The notes under the pieces were generated by a model. The model saw only the letters and a program-made list of their open reading frames with translations, did no database searches and was not told the origin of the DNA. This document shows, piece by piece, positions 18,764 to 27,110 of a stretch of DNA of 64,000 nt. The translations under genes were made by a program, and so were the position numbers. The stretch comes from JALONH01 sp046329235 (lineage in GTDB: Bacteria; Bacteroidota; Bacteroidia; Cytophagales; Cytophagaceae), in the NCBI GenBank assembly GCA_046329235.1, contig JAXLVA010000001.1, positions 1,984,001-2,048,000 of the forward strand. Reading direction: 5' to 3'. Numbering within the stretch: position 1 is the stretch's first letter; each line of letters starts with the position of its first letter.

Positions 18764-18875
18764 AATTTGTTCGTTTTAGGTTATATAAATTAAGTTAAAA
18801 GGGTCCCTATCCATCCACTACATCTCTGTAATGGTGTTGCTGTTGTTTTGGTAAAGAAGAGGTTTGTCGGCTTAC

Positions 18876-19196
18876 TTAAATACTTATTCGAGTATGTGAC
18901 AATACATCCTTTACAAAAATCTTCCCATCTCCGGCGACACCGGTATGGGCTGCTTTTTTGATCGTGGCTACAACTTCATCCACATCAACATCTGGTACGG
19001 TAATTTCAATTTTGCGGCGGGAGATTGCACTAGCATCTAAAATAGATGCTCCTCGGTAAGAGCCTTTCTGCTCTTTGGTGAAGGTCACACCTTTTACATC
19101 ATAAAAAACAAAGAACTCTACACCTATGGCGTTCAAGGCCTCTTGGACATCGTCGAACTTCGACGCGCGAATAATCGCCGTTACTTCTCTCATCAT
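18876..19196 (-). CDS. P-II family nitrogen regulatory protein (GlnK-like)
   Basis: 106 residues, covering the whole PII fold: an N-terminal strand (MMREVTAIIRASKFDDVQEAL), a T-loop (about 37-65) and the C-terminal signature HTGVAGDGKIFV (about 85-96). PII trimers sense ATP/ADP and 2-oxoglutarate and block Amt channels with the T-loop. The T-loop here reads KGSYRGASILDASAIS: the tyrosine uridylylated in enterobacterial PII (YRGAEY) is absent and the loop is about one residue longer. UMP modification is therefore unlikely. The C-terminus is short. It lies 112 bp upstream of amt. Two consecutive ATGs (19196, 19193) could start it. Confidence 0.93.
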   Translation of the reverse strand: MMREVTAIIRASKFDDVQEALNAIGVEFFVFYDVKGVTFTKEQKGSYRGASILDASAISRRKIEITVPDVDVDEVVATIKKAAHTGVAGDGKIFVKDVLSHTRISI

Positions 19197-19249
19197 AGGA
19201 AATCGAAACTTTAAATGTAATTACTACTGCTTCGACTAATATACACTTC

Positions 19250-19284
19250 TTGTACATACAACACAATCAAAATTGTACGTACAA
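19250..19284. promoter_or_regulatory. Twin palindromic operator candidate upstream of glnK-amt
   Basis: TTGTACATACAA (19250-19261) and the perfect palindrome TTGTACGTACAA (19273-19284) lie 23 bp apart, about two DNA turns, and 54-88 bp before the PII start codon. TTG in the proximal copy, with TATATTAG about 15 bp downstream of it on the minus strand, suggests that the sites overlap the glnK promoter. A dimeric regulator binding cooperatively is the obvious reading. The regulator is unknown. Confidence 0.6.
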
Positions 19285-19402
19285 CTTATTTTCATTTTTT
19301 TGCCAAGTAAAAAATTAGAATAATACTACTTTGAATACCTCCATGGAATATTTTCGACCAATGCAATGTGCATAAGTACACGAAAATGGCTAACTTTAGC
19401 GC

Positions 19403-19747
19403 ATGCGAAATATTAAACACCATGCTTTAATCATTACATGTAACGATTTAAAGGTTACTGAAACGATTCGAAGCAAAGCATTAGAATTTTACAAGTTGAA
19501 TATGGAAGCTAGCCATAGTGATAAATTGATCAGTCCAATCATGGAAAGTCTAATTAATCACTATTACACTTTTACTTTAATCCCGGATGGTAGTAAGGAA
19601 GGATATGACGCATCTGACGATAACGACGTGATTCGCAATAAGATGGTAGAATTTTTAACCCCACTTTCGTCTTCAGCTGATTACCACTTAAGTTTTGTTG
19701 AAATTGAATTTGGTGCTGACGACAACAAAAAAGCTATTTTAAACTAG
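19403..19747 (+). CDS. Conserved hypothetical protein
   Basis: 114 residues, no signal peptide, no membrane segment, no recognised motif. It is acidic toward the C-terminus and begins MRNIKHHALIITCNDLK. The alternating beta/alpha pattern suggests a small cytosolic domain. It is divergent from the PII gene and convergent with the YitT gene, whose stop codon overlaps its own in the palindrome CTAG. Function not recognised. Confidence 0.7.
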   Translation: MRNIKHHALIITCNDLKVTETIRSKALEFYKLNMEASHSDKLISPIMESLINHYYTFTLIPDGSKEGYDASDDNDVIRNKMVEFLTPLSSSADYHLSFVEIEFGADDNKKAILN

Positions 19748-20724
19748 TGTTTTAATCTCCTCTTTTTAATCATTCCCCCTTTAGTATCTTTAATACTGTG
19801 CATTACAATAAAAGCATTGGGGTCTATACGCTCTATTTCCTCATTTAATCGACTCACTTCCAAGCGAGTAATTACGGTAAAAATAATTTTAACATCATCT
19901 CCGGTTTCCCCTCTTTTACCAAACCCTCTTTCTCCTTTATATAAGGTCACTCCTCTTCCCATTTCCATGGTAATCATCTGACGAATTTCTTCCACCTTGG
20001 CAGAGATAACCGTTACCCCGGTATATTCTTCAATCCCTTCAATAATAAAGTCTAAGGTTTTTGAAGCGGCCAAATAAGTTAAGATGGAGTAAAGTGCAGT
20101 TTCTAATGTCAAGAAATAGGCTGCTACAGAGAAGAGAATAATATTAAATATCAATATAAAATCACCGATGGTGATACCTAACTTTTTACTTATTGCAATA
20201 GCTAAAACCTCGGTACCATCAATTACGGCACCACCTCTGACAGATAGTCCAATACCCGCCCCCAAAAAGAATCCGCCGAAAACAGCTACCAGTAACTTAT
20301 CATGCGTAATCTCCTGATACGGTATAAATGTCACTGCTGCCGATAAGGCTATAATGGCTATACCGGTTTTGATCGCAAACTCTTTACCTATTGACTTCCA
20401 ACCCATAATGATAAATGGGATGTTAACAATAATAATCATTACCGGTAAACTCACCGGTGTTAATTCAGAGATTAACAAAGAGATACCCGTAGCTCCACCA
20501 TCAATAAACTGATTAGGGATTAAAAAGCTTTTCAACCCAAACGCGGCTGATAAAACTCCTAAGGAAATCAATATAGTATCAATAATTAATTGTCTTAACG
20601 CTATTCGAAAAGTGTAAAAAAGCTTCGCTTCTTCATACCAAGAATAGGATTCTATCTTAGTAGAAATTCTATTCTTTGGCTTTACTAAAGCATGCACTAT
20701 TATTTTATTGAATAAGCCTTTCAT
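19744..20724 (-). CDS. YitT family membrane protein (DUF161 / DUF2179)
   Basis: 326 residues. After about 35 cytosolic residues come five or six membrane helices of the YitT/DUF161 type (LIIDTILISLGVLSAAFGLK, GGATGISLLI, GGFFLGAGIGLSVRGGAVIDGTE, about 35-225). A C-terminal cytosolic DUF2179 domain follows (TGVTVISAKVEEI ... FTVITRLEVSRLNEEIERIDPNAFIV). GGxxxG and GxEVLA motifs are typical. Transport role is suspected for the family but undefined. Its stop codon overlaps that of the convergent gene by two bases. Confidence 0.92.
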   Translation of the reverse strand: MKGLFNKIIVHALVKPKNRISTKIESYSWYEEAKLFYTFRIALRQLIIDTILISLGVLSAAFGLKSFLIPNQFIDGGATGISLLISELTPVSLPVMIIIVNIPFIIMGWKSIGKEFAIKTGIAIIALSAAVTFIPYQEITHDKLLVAVFGGFFLGAGIGLSVRGGAVIDGTEVLAIAISKKLGITIGDFILIFNIILFSVAAYFLTLETALYSILTYLAASKTLDFIIEGIEEYTGVTVISAKVEEIRQMITMEMGRGVTLYKGERGFGKRGETGDDVKIIFTVITRLEVSRLNEEIERIDPNAFIVMHSIKDTKGGMIKKRRLKH

Positions 20725-20905
20725 TGACCGCTATTGAAGTGTATTAATCCTACTAAATTAACTATTGATTTGGTATTCTTTCTATTTATTTCTGGTGATA
20801 CCTTACTCCATCTGATTAAAACTCTCAAGTTCAACATACTATCAATCACCTAAGTTCCGTTTTATGGAAGCTATGAATTCAATGTATTATTATTAATTTT
20901 GATGA

Positions 20906-21808
20906 ATGAATCTTCTTTTTAAATATCTGTGCATCCCCATTTTTCTGGCAAGTAGTGCTATTTCTTATGCCCAAACAGATACAACCACTAAAAAGCCTAA
21001 GTTCTATATCCTTGAAACAGACACTGTTCCTAACCTTCTATTAAAACCGGATACCACCAATAAAAAGAAGAACAAAAAGGTTAAGGTTAAGAAAAACACT
21101 TTCTACGGTTATAAATGCAAAAAAGCATTTGTTAAAACGCTGAATGGACAAAGCGTTATCATAGAAACATTTTATGTTTTAAAGGAATGGAAAGATCCTA
21201 GTCCTTATCTACAAAATGTGTACGTATGGGACATGATGAATGGCGTGGTCAAGAAGATGGATAAGAAGGAAGTGGCGAACCAACCCCAATACCGTATTTT
21301 ACATGGACCCTACAAAAAAGAAGTGAACGGTAACATTACCGAAATCGGTGCTTTTTATATAGGTGGTAAACACGCCCGTTGGGAATTATATGATAAAAAT
21401 TTCACACTGACGGATAAAACAAAATATTATAAAGGTTGGCCTAAAGAAGCTAAGATTAGCTATTACGATAATGAGCAAACTAAAATAAAAGAAGTAATAC
21501 CCTACGAATACGGATTGCTACAAGGTGATTACTACTTATTTACAGAAGATGGCAACATATTAACGAAAGGACAATATGACAATGGCGCTAAAGTAGGCGT
21601 TTGGGTAGATTACTTTCCTAACACTACGAAACGTCAGAGAGAGACCAAATACCCTGATACCGCCTATGACAAGGACACCCCACCGGTAGTTCAAAAAGAA
21701 TGGGATGAAAAAGGCAGGGTTATAATTGTTAATGGAGAAAAAGTAGACCCTAATAGTAAAGATGTTAAGGATGACCCAATTAAAAATCGTTTAAAACGTA
21801 AACGATAG
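20906..21808 (+). CDS. Secreted or periplasmic MORN-like repeat protein
   Basis: 300 residues with a signal peptide (MNLLFKYLCIPIFLASSAISYA) followed by a Lys/Thr-rich linker. From about 130 to 270 it has YwqK/MORN-like repeats of short beta hairpins (GAFYIGGKHARWELYD, GLLQGDYYLFTEDGNIL, GQYDNGAKVGVWVDYF). Such repeats are common in Bacteroidota proteins of unknown role. The C-terminus is basic. Function not recognised. It stands alone upstream of pgi. Confidence 0.75.
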   Translation: MNLLFKYLCIPIFLASSAISYAQTDTTTKKPKFYILETDTVPNLLLKPDTTNKKKNKKVKVKKNTFYGYKCKKAFVKTLNGQSVIIETFYVLKEWKDPSPYLQNVYVWDMMNGVVKKMDKKEVANQPQYRILHGPYKKEVNGNITEIGAFYIGGKHARWELYDKNFTLTDKTKYYKGWPKEAKISYYDNEQTKIKEVIPYEYGLLQGDYYLFTEDGNILTKGQYDNGAKVGVWVDYFPNTTKRQRETKYPDTAYDKDTPPVVQKEWDEKGRVIIVNGEKVDPNSKDVKDDPIKNRLKRKR

Positions 21809-21866
21809 TCTGCCAATCCAATAAGCCAAGCCTTGTGAAAGTGGTTTATTAACCTATACTTTTTTG

Positions 21867-21874
21867 TATATTTG
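21867..21874 (+). promoter_or_regulatory. Possible -7 promoter element of pgi
   Basis: TATATTTG matches the Bacteroidota TAnnTTTG element and lies 38 bp before the pgi start codon. No clear TTG is seen at the -33 position. Confidence 0.45.
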
Positions 21875-21912
21875 GTCCTTCTATTTACTCAAAATTCAAC
21901 ATTCGGAGCGTC

Positions 21913-23553
21913 ATGACCCAAACGACAGAATTTGCGTCTTGGAAAAAACTTCAAGACCACTTTAACAAAATTTCTCCGCTTCACATGCGTGAGATGTTCC
22001 AAAACGATTCTCAAAGATTTCAAAAATACAGCATCCAGTTTGAAGACATATTAGTTGATTATTCTAAAAACAGAATAACCGATGAAACAATGTCGCTATT
22101 AATTGCTTTAGCAGAAGAAGCAAACGTAACTGGCGCTATTTCCTCTATGTTCAGTGGAGAGAAAATTAATAACACAGAAAAACGCTCGGTGCTACACGTA
22201 GCATTACGTAACCGTAGTAACACACCTATTTTATCGGATGGTAAAGATGTAATGCCGGAAGTCAACGCTGTACTACAAAAGATGAAAAGCTTTTGTGAAA
22301 AAGTACGCAGCGGCGAATGGAAAGGCTATACAGGGAAATCCATCACCGACATCGTGAACATCGGTATCGGCGGATCTGATTTAGGACCATTAATGGTAAC
22401 AGAAGCATTGAAACCATTTGGCGGTAAATTAAAAGTGCATTTTGTTTCTAACGTGGATGGCACTCACATAGCTGAAACGTTGAAAAACTTAAATGCAGAA
22501 ACTACGCTATTCATCATTGCATCCAAAACATTTACTACTCAAGAAACCATCACCAATGCTTTATCTGCTAAAGATTGGTTCTTGAAACATGCTTCAGATG
22601 CATCAGCCGTAGCCAAACACTTTGTAGCATTATCTACGAATGCGAAAGAAGTAGCTGCGTTTGGTATAGACACCAACAACATGTTTGAGTTTTGGGACTG
22701 GGTAGGTGGCCGTTATTCTTTATGGTCCGCTATTGGTTTATCTATCGCATTGTACATAGGCTTCGATAACTTTGAACAGTTATTATCCGGTGCTCATGCC
22801 ATGGACAACCATTTCAAGACTACACCATTTGCTAAAAACATTCCGGTAACATTAGCTTTACTTGGTGTTTGGTATAACAATTTCTTCGGAGCAGAGTCGC
22901 ACGCGATTCTTCCATATGATCAATACATGCACCGCTTCGCTGCCTACTTCCAACAAGGAGATATGGAAAGTAATGGTAAAGGTGTAACCAAAGAAGGTAA
23001 AAAAATCCAAGGGTACTCTACAGGCCCTATCATCTGGGGAGAACCGGGAACGAATGGGCAACATGCCTTTTATCAATTGATTCACCAAGGAACTAAATTA
23101 ATCCCTTGTGATTTCTTAGCACCGGTAAAATCTCATAATCCATTATCTGACCATCATCCTAAATTACTTGCTAACTTCTTCGCACAAACAGAAGCCTTAA
23201 TGAAGGGTAAAACATCTGCTGAAGCAAATGCTGAATTAGTGAAAGCAGGTAAACAAGGTGAAGAATTAGAATTATTAACCGTTCATAAAGTATTTGAAGG
23301 AAACAGACCTACCAACTCTATCTTCTTCAAACAACTTAATCCATTTACCTTAGGCGCTCTAGTAGCGATGTACGAACATAAAATTTATGTACAAAGTGTA
23401 ATTTGGCAGATCAATGCCTTTGACCAATGGGGTGTAGAATTAGGTAAACAATTAGCCAATGCGATCCTTCCGGAATTAAAAGATAATACGCCGGTAACTT
23501 CGCATGATAGCTCTACCAATGGTTTAATTAACTTCTACAAAAGTAATCGATAA
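21913..23553 (+). CDS. pgi: Glucose-6-phosphate isomerase
   Basis: 546 residues, the usual length of the long bacterial/eukaryotic form. It interconverts glucose-6-phosphate and fructose-6-phosphate in glycolysis and gluconeogenesis. Visible motifs are NIGIGGSDLGPLM (about 150-162), FIIASKTFTTQET (about 200-212), the PGI signature region GGRYSLWSAIGLSIAL (about 265-280), the active-site glutamate in GAESHAILPYDQYMHRF and the catalytic lysine near ...QINAFDQWGVELGKQLA. A GGAG-like ribosome site precedes the start. Monocistronic, followed by a hairpin. Confidence 0.98.
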   Translation: MTQTTEFASWKKLQDHFNKISPLHMREMFQNDSQRFQKYSIQFEDILVDYSKNRITDETMSLLIALAEEANVTGAISSMFSGEKINNTEKRSVLHVALRNRSNTPILSDGKDVMPEVNAVLQKMKSFCEKVRSGEWKGYTGKSITDIVNIGIGGSDLGPLMVTEALKPFGGKLKVHFVSNVDGTHIAETLKNLNAETTLFIIASKTFTTQETITNALSAKDWFLKHASDASAVAKHFVALSTNAKEVAAFGIDTNNMFEFWDWVGGRYSLWSAIGLSIALYIGFDNFEQLLSGAHAMDNHFKTTPFAKNIPVTLALLGVWYNNFFGAESHAILPYDQYMHRFAAYFQQGDMESNGKGVTKEGKKIQGYSTGPIIWGEPGTNGQHAFYQLIHQGTKLIPCDFLAPVKSHNPLSDHHPKLLANFFAQTEALMKGKTSAEANAELVKAGKQGEELELLTVHKVFEGNRPTNSIFFKQLNPFTLGALVAMYEHKIYVQSVIWQINAFDQWGVELGKQLANAILPELKDNTPVTSHDSSTNGLINFYKSNR

Positions 23554-23560
23554 ACATTCT

Positions 23561-23585
23561 AACGGGACTGTTCTGCAGTCCCGTT
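23561..23585 (+). terminator. Hairpin after pgi
   Basis: aacgggactg and cagtcccgtt form a perfect 10-bp stem with a 5-nt loop, followed by a short AATTTT tract. It lies 10 bp before the next start codon, so termination may be partial. Confidence 0.7.
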
Positions 23586-23594
23586 AATTTTCAC

Positions 23595-24500
23595 ATGGAT
23601 AAAAACCAGCTACTTTTAGACTTACAAAAAATCCAATCGATTGCTGCCGCAAGTAAATGGACTCGATTGTTTCATAATCCATTTCGTTACATCAATGCTA
23701 TCGGGTTTAGACTATTCATTTACCCTTTTACACATAAAGAAAAACGTCTAGGGTCTAAAGTTTTTTGGGGAAAGGAAATGTTAATTACCCTACCCTCTGC
23801 TACCGACATCTATTTACTGAAAGGAAAAACCCACACTTCTGAAATTAGATTAGTACGTTTCTTAATAAACAACTTATCCAATTCATCTACTTTTTTAGAC
23901 ATCGGGGCACACTACGGATATTATTCTATGCTAGTAGCTGAATTAACCCAAGGGAATATCCGCTGTATTGAAGCCTCTAATGATTCCTACGATGTATTGC
24001 TGGAGAATATTAAAGACAATCCGTCTACCAAGGCTACACATTGTGCAGTGAGCGACATCAATGAGGATATTACTTTCTATGAATTCGACTCTCAATATTC
24101 TGAATATAGTGCTACAGATGTATCTCAATTCGAAAATGAAGATTGGTATAAGAATCATCCGCCTAAAAAAATCGTTATCCCCGGCACCACGATAGATCAT
24201 TTTCTTTATTCCAATTCATTCTTTCCGGAATTTATTAAAATGGATGTAGAAGGAGCTGAATTCAAAGCTATCAAAGGAGGACAGAAATTCTTTCAAGAAT
24301 ATTCTCCTGTTTTAGTAATGGAATATTTAGCTCCGGAAAGACAAAATACGGCTCACCAAAATGCAGTAGAATTATTAAGAAGTTGGGGATACCAAAGTTA
24401 TTCCATCCAAAACGATGGAACTTTAAAACCTGAATCTAATTTGGATGACTATCTAAAACGAGCCGATTTAGACTCGGATAACATTGTATTAAAAAAATAA
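23595..24500 (+). CDS. FkbM family methyltransferase
   Basis: 301 residues. The Rossmann core starts around residue 90 with FLDIGAHYGYYSMLVAE (SAM-binding motif I), followed by CIEASNDSYDVLLENI, and later FIKMDVEGAEFKAIKGG, the FkbM hallmark (DVEGAE). The first 85 residues are a family-specific lead region. FkbM enzymes O-methylate sugars or natural products, often in surface polysaccharide biosynthesis. No glycan cluster is adjacent, so the acceptor is unknown. It follows pgi by 41 bp with a hairpin between. Confidence 0.92.
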   Translation: MDKNQLLLDLQKIQSIAAASKWTRLFHNPFRYINAIGFRLFIYPFTHKEKRLGSKVFWGKEMLITLPSATDIYLLKGKTHTSEIRLVRFLINNLSNSSTFLDIGAHYGYYSMLVAELTQGNIRCIEASNDSYDVLLENIKDNPSTKATHCAVSDINEDITFYEFDSQYSEYSATDVSQFENEDWYKNHPPKKIVIPGTTIDHFLYSNSFFPEFIKMDVEGAEFKAIKGGQKFFQEYSPVLVMEYLAPERQNTAHQNAVELLRSWGYQSYSIQNDGTLKPESNLDDYLKRADLDSDNIVLKK

Positions 24501-24528
24501 GCCTTAGACTAATACTCATCTAAGGCTT
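24499..24528. terminator. Bidirectional terminator
   Basis: AAGCCTTAGA and TCTAAGGCTT form a perfect 10-bp stem between the convergent FkbM and thioredoxin-like genes, with A-rich sequence to the left and a mixed AT tract to the right. Confidence 0.8.
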
Positions 24529-24555
24529 CATTATAAATCTAAATAAAACAACAAC

Positions 24556-25164
24556 TTACTTTTTCCATTTGATACCACAGCCTATAGCTTTGGTAGTCGT
24601 TACAGGGACTTCTTTCCCTGCTAATAAAGCATCAACTGCTTGTTCCACATATTTCTCTTTAGCAGCAGTCGCATCATCCGTATTATCATCAATAGCTCCT
24701 ATATATTTTACTACTAAATCTGTATTTACTTTTTGCAACACAAATACATGAGGTGTTTTAGTAGCTCCATATGCTTTTGCTATATCTTGTGTTTCATCTA
24801 CTAAATAAGGAAAAGTAAATCCTTTACTCTTCGCTCTCTTTTTCATGTTATCAAAATTATCATCCGGATATTGTGTTGCATCATTTGAGTTGATAGCAAT
24901 TACCGGATAACCTAACTTTTGATATTTATTGTTTAAGGCAATGATACGATCTTCGTATTTCACTGCATACGGACAATGATTACAAGTGAACACTACAATA
25001 AAACCTTTAGCATCATTTTTACTAGCTAAAGAAACCATTTTATCATCAATGTTTTTTAAGTTGAAATCGCGCGCTTTATCACCTACTTGATACCCACCTT
25101 CCATGACAAATGATGCCAACAATAAGACTACTGCTCCTACAAGAAATTTGATACTCTTTTTCAT
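24556..25164 (-). CDS. Exported thioredoxin-like (redoxin/AhpC-TSA) protein
   Basis: 202 residues with an N-terminal signal or membrane anchor (MKKSIKFLVGAVVLLLASFVMEGG). A peroxiredoxin-like thioredoxin fold follows, with the active-site motif FTCNHCPYAVKYED (CxxC around residues 61-64). This CxHCP type is a common Bacteroidota extracytoplasmic thiol protein. It may reduce or oxidise envelope disulfides; the partner is unknown. The TlpA-like gene lies 8 bp upstream on the same strand, so the two form an operon. Confidence 0.9.
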   Translation of the reverse strand: MKKSIKFLVGAVVLLLASFVMEGGYQVGDKARDFNLKNIDDKMVSLASKNDAKGFIVVFTCNHCPYAVKYEDRIIALNNKYQKLGYPVIAINSNDATQYPDDNFDNMKKRAKSKGFTFPYLVDETQDIAKAYGATKTPHVFVLQKVNTDLVVKYIGAIDDNTDDATAAKEKYVEQAVDALLAGKEVPVTTTKAIGCGIKWKK

Positions 25165-25172
25165 TCGATTAA

Positions 25173-25661
25173 TTATTTAATATTTGTTGTAATTTTTTGG
25201 TTTAATTCACTCTGATTTAAAGCTCCGTTATGGAATAACACTTTTTTACCCCCTTGATAAAACACGGTTACAGGTATTGCCCCATCCCATGTAGTATCAA
25301 TTTGATTAATCCATTTATTTGCATCGGTATCACTCAATTGATACACTTCGTTTTTTAAATTCTTCTTCGTTACAAAAGCCTCTACTTTGGCCGACTCCGA
25401 AAGGAAATCTAAATTGACTAAAAGTATTTTCACCTTTTTATCAGAATAAACTTTTTTAGCTTCTTCGAAGTAGGGTAATTCCTCAATACACGGGCGACAC
25501 CATGTAGCCCAGAAGTTGACTATATATAAGGTATCATTTTCAGGTCGAGAAACTTTATGAACCAATTGCTCTGCTGATATTTTATTTACTAAAGTCATTT
25601 CCTTGATGGAGAAATGCCAACTAAACAATGCAAAAGGAATAAGAAACAAAATTGCTTTCAT
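25173..25661 (-). CDS. TlpA-like periplasmic thioredoxin
   Basis: The start at ATG 25661 is preferred because it opens directly on a signal sequence (MKAILFLIPFALFSWHFS); a longer frame from TTG 25742 would begin inside the terminator of the upstream gene. 162 residues. A thioredoxin fold carries WATWCRPCIEELPYF (CxxC) and, later, the cis-proline region GAIPVTVFYQGG. TlpA-type proteins reduce disulfides in the periplasm, for example in cytochrome maturation. It is 8 bp upstream of the redoxin gene and likely co-transcribed with it. Confidence 0.9.
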   Translation of the reverse strand: MKAILFLIPFALFSWHFSIKEMTLVNKISAEQLVHKVSRPENDTLYIVNFWATWCRPCIEELPYFEEAKKVYSDKKVKILLVNLDFLSESAKVEAFVTKKNLKNEVYQLSDTDANKWINQIDTTWDGAIPVTVFYQGGKKVLFHNGALNQSELNQKITTNIK

Positions 25662-25727
25662 GAGAAAATACGAACTAACAACGTAGAATAACTTATTAAA
25701 GTATATTCCATTTGATTTAGTAGAAAC

Positions 25728-25759
25728 AAAAAAGCCAAGCAAATAGTTGCTTGGCTTTT
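25728..25759 (-). terminator. Terminator after the sterol-desaturase-family gene
   Basis: aaaagccaagcaa (25730-25742) pairs perfectly with ttgcttggctttt (25747-25759) around a 4-nt loop, with a T-run on the minus strand. It argues for the shorter TlpA-like start. Confidence 0.9.
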
Positions 25760-25766
25760 AATATTA

Positions 25767-26693
25767 TTAGAATTTTTCTCCGCCTTCATAATCACCCGGT
25801 CGACCAAATGTGGCTTTCCAGCGATCTTTCCATGTTTTAGCATGTACTAAATCCTTCATCCAATCTACATACTCATGAAAAACAAGATAAACAGGATTAA
25901 GTGAGCGAATAGGTTGTTTCACCCCGAAAACCGGACGTTCTGTTGGTTCTTGATAAGTACCAAACAAACGATCCCAAATGATAAACGTGGAGCCATAATT
26001 TTTATCAATGAAGGCTTCGTTTTTGCCATGATGTACACGGTGGTTAGTAGGTGTCACAAAGAACCACTCAAACCAAGCCGGTAACTTTTTAATTACTTCC
26101 GTATGTTGCCAAAACTGATACAACACCGCAATTTGGTGAGCTAAGAAAAACTGTAAAGGATCAAATCCCACTAATACAACAGGTAAAAAGAATACTAGTT
26201 TCACTTGATCTACCCAGCATAATCGGAAGGATACGGTAAGATTATAATATTCAGAAGAGTGATGAGTAATATGTGATGCCCACCAGAATCGTTGCTCATG
26301 AGCTACGCGGTGTGCCCAATATCTCCAGAAGTCATAGAATGCAAAACAAAGAATAAAAGACCACCAAGAGGGAGCCATGACCATTTGAGGAGGACATAAA
26401 TAATAATATACTGCCCATACCAATTTGAATGTATATAAAGATAAGAGGAACGACACTAATAAATAACCGGCTCCTACTAATATGGAAGACCATAGTACTT
26501 TATTATCATATGAATTCATGTTTTTGTGTTTTGTATAATAGTACTCTAACAAAACAAAAAACAACATTACCGGTGATGCATAAACTAATAACTGAGGAGC
26601 CGATTTATACTGACTCATCATTTGTTCAAAAGTTAATTTACCCGTCGTAAAATCCCAATTCATATGATCTAACTCATTAGTATTATCTATCAA
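25767..26693 (-). CDS. Sterol desaturase / fatty acid hydroxylase family membrane protein
   Basis: 308 residues with about four membrane segments in the first 220 residues. The eight-histidine di-iron signature is visible: HRVAH (about 127-131), HITHHSSEYYN (about 141-151) and HRVHHG (about 219-224). Members hydroxylate or desaturate lipids such as carotenoids, fatty acids, ether lipids or sterols using O2. The substrate is not evident here; ceramide-like or ornithine lipid and carotenoid hydroxylation are options in Bacteroidota. Its own terminator follows. Confidence 0.92.
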   Translation of the reverse strand: MIDNTNELDHMNWDFTTGKLTFEQMMSQYKSAPQLLVYASPVMLFFVLLEYYYTKHKNMNSYDNKVLWSSILVGAGYLLVSFLLSLYTFKLVWAVYYYLCPPQMVMAPSWWSFILCFAFYDFWRYWAHRVAHEQRFWWASHITHHSSEYYNLTVSFRLCWVDQVKLVFFLPVVLVGFDPLQFFLAHQIAVLYQFWQHTEVIKKLPAWFEWFFVTPTNHRVHHGKNEAFIDKNYGSTFIIWDRLFGTYQEPTERPVFGVKQPIRSLNPVYLVFHEYVDWMKDLVHAKTWKDRWKATFGRPGDYEGGEKF

Positions 26694-26737
26694 AGATATT
26701 AATTTTTAAAAATAATTGCAGTCAATTCGATAGATAC

Positions 26738-27073
26738 TTATACATCTTCAAAATGAATTGGGGATTCATTCCCCGTTATGGCGATTACATCATATCGTAC
26801 CGGGCCTTCATACTTTTTATCAAGCACATAAAGAACTGCCGTTTTTTTAATCATGTTTAACTTTCTATCATTCACAAACTCCTCCGGATAACCAAAAGAG
26901 TTATTCTTTCGATATTTCACTTCTACAAAAACAATAAAAGGTTTCTTCCAACAGATGATATCGATTTCGCCTTTACCGTTTCGATAGTTTTTTTCCATTA
27001 CATGATATCCCTTGGAAATTAAATAAGCGGCTGCTCTTTCTTCTGCTTGCGCCCCTTTAAGAAGATGCTCCAT
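26738..27073 (-). CDS. YraN family (UPF0102) endonuclease-like protein
   Basis: 111 residues, the usual length. It has a PD-(D/E)XK-like core: GEIDIICWKKPFIVFVEVKYR (about 36-56), with Asp38, Glu52 and Lys54 as candidate metal-site residues, and an AYLISKGYHVMEKNYR lead-in helix. The function in cells is unresolved. It is divergent from lipB with a 37-bp gap. Confidence 0.93.
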   Translation of the reverse strand: MEHLLKGAQAEERAAAYLISKGYHVMEKNYRNGKGEIDIICWKKPFIVFVEVKYRKNNSFGYPEEFVNDRKLNMIKKTAVLYVLDKKYEGPVRYDVIAITGNESPIHFEDV

Positions 27074-27083
27074 AAAAAAATCG

Positions 27084-27091
27084 TATATTTG
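27084..27091 (+). promoter_or_regulatory. Possible -7 promoter element of lipB
   Basis: TATATTTG fits TAnnTTTG, 19 bp before the lipB start codon, implying a very short leader. No -33 TTG is clear. Confidence 0.4.
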
Positions 27092-27110
27092 TATCCATTA
27101 AAATTAGCTG

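Noticed and set aside
6729..19363. Shared 13-mer TTTTCGACCAATG near 6729 and 19351
   Set aside because: A 13-base match between two places in 64 kb is expected by chance, and the surrounding bases do not align.
19744..19747. Overlapping stop codons in CTAG as a regulatory feature
   Set aside because: Convergent stops sharing CTAG are a simple consequence of tight packing, and no hairpin accompanies them.
20894..20901. TAATTTTG as a -7 promoter element before the MORN-like gene
   Set aside because: It ends only 4 bases before the start codon, which would need a leaderless transcript; no second signal supports it.
25662..25742. 27-residue extension of the TlpA-like protein
   Set aside because: It begins with TTG inside the preceding gene's terminator.
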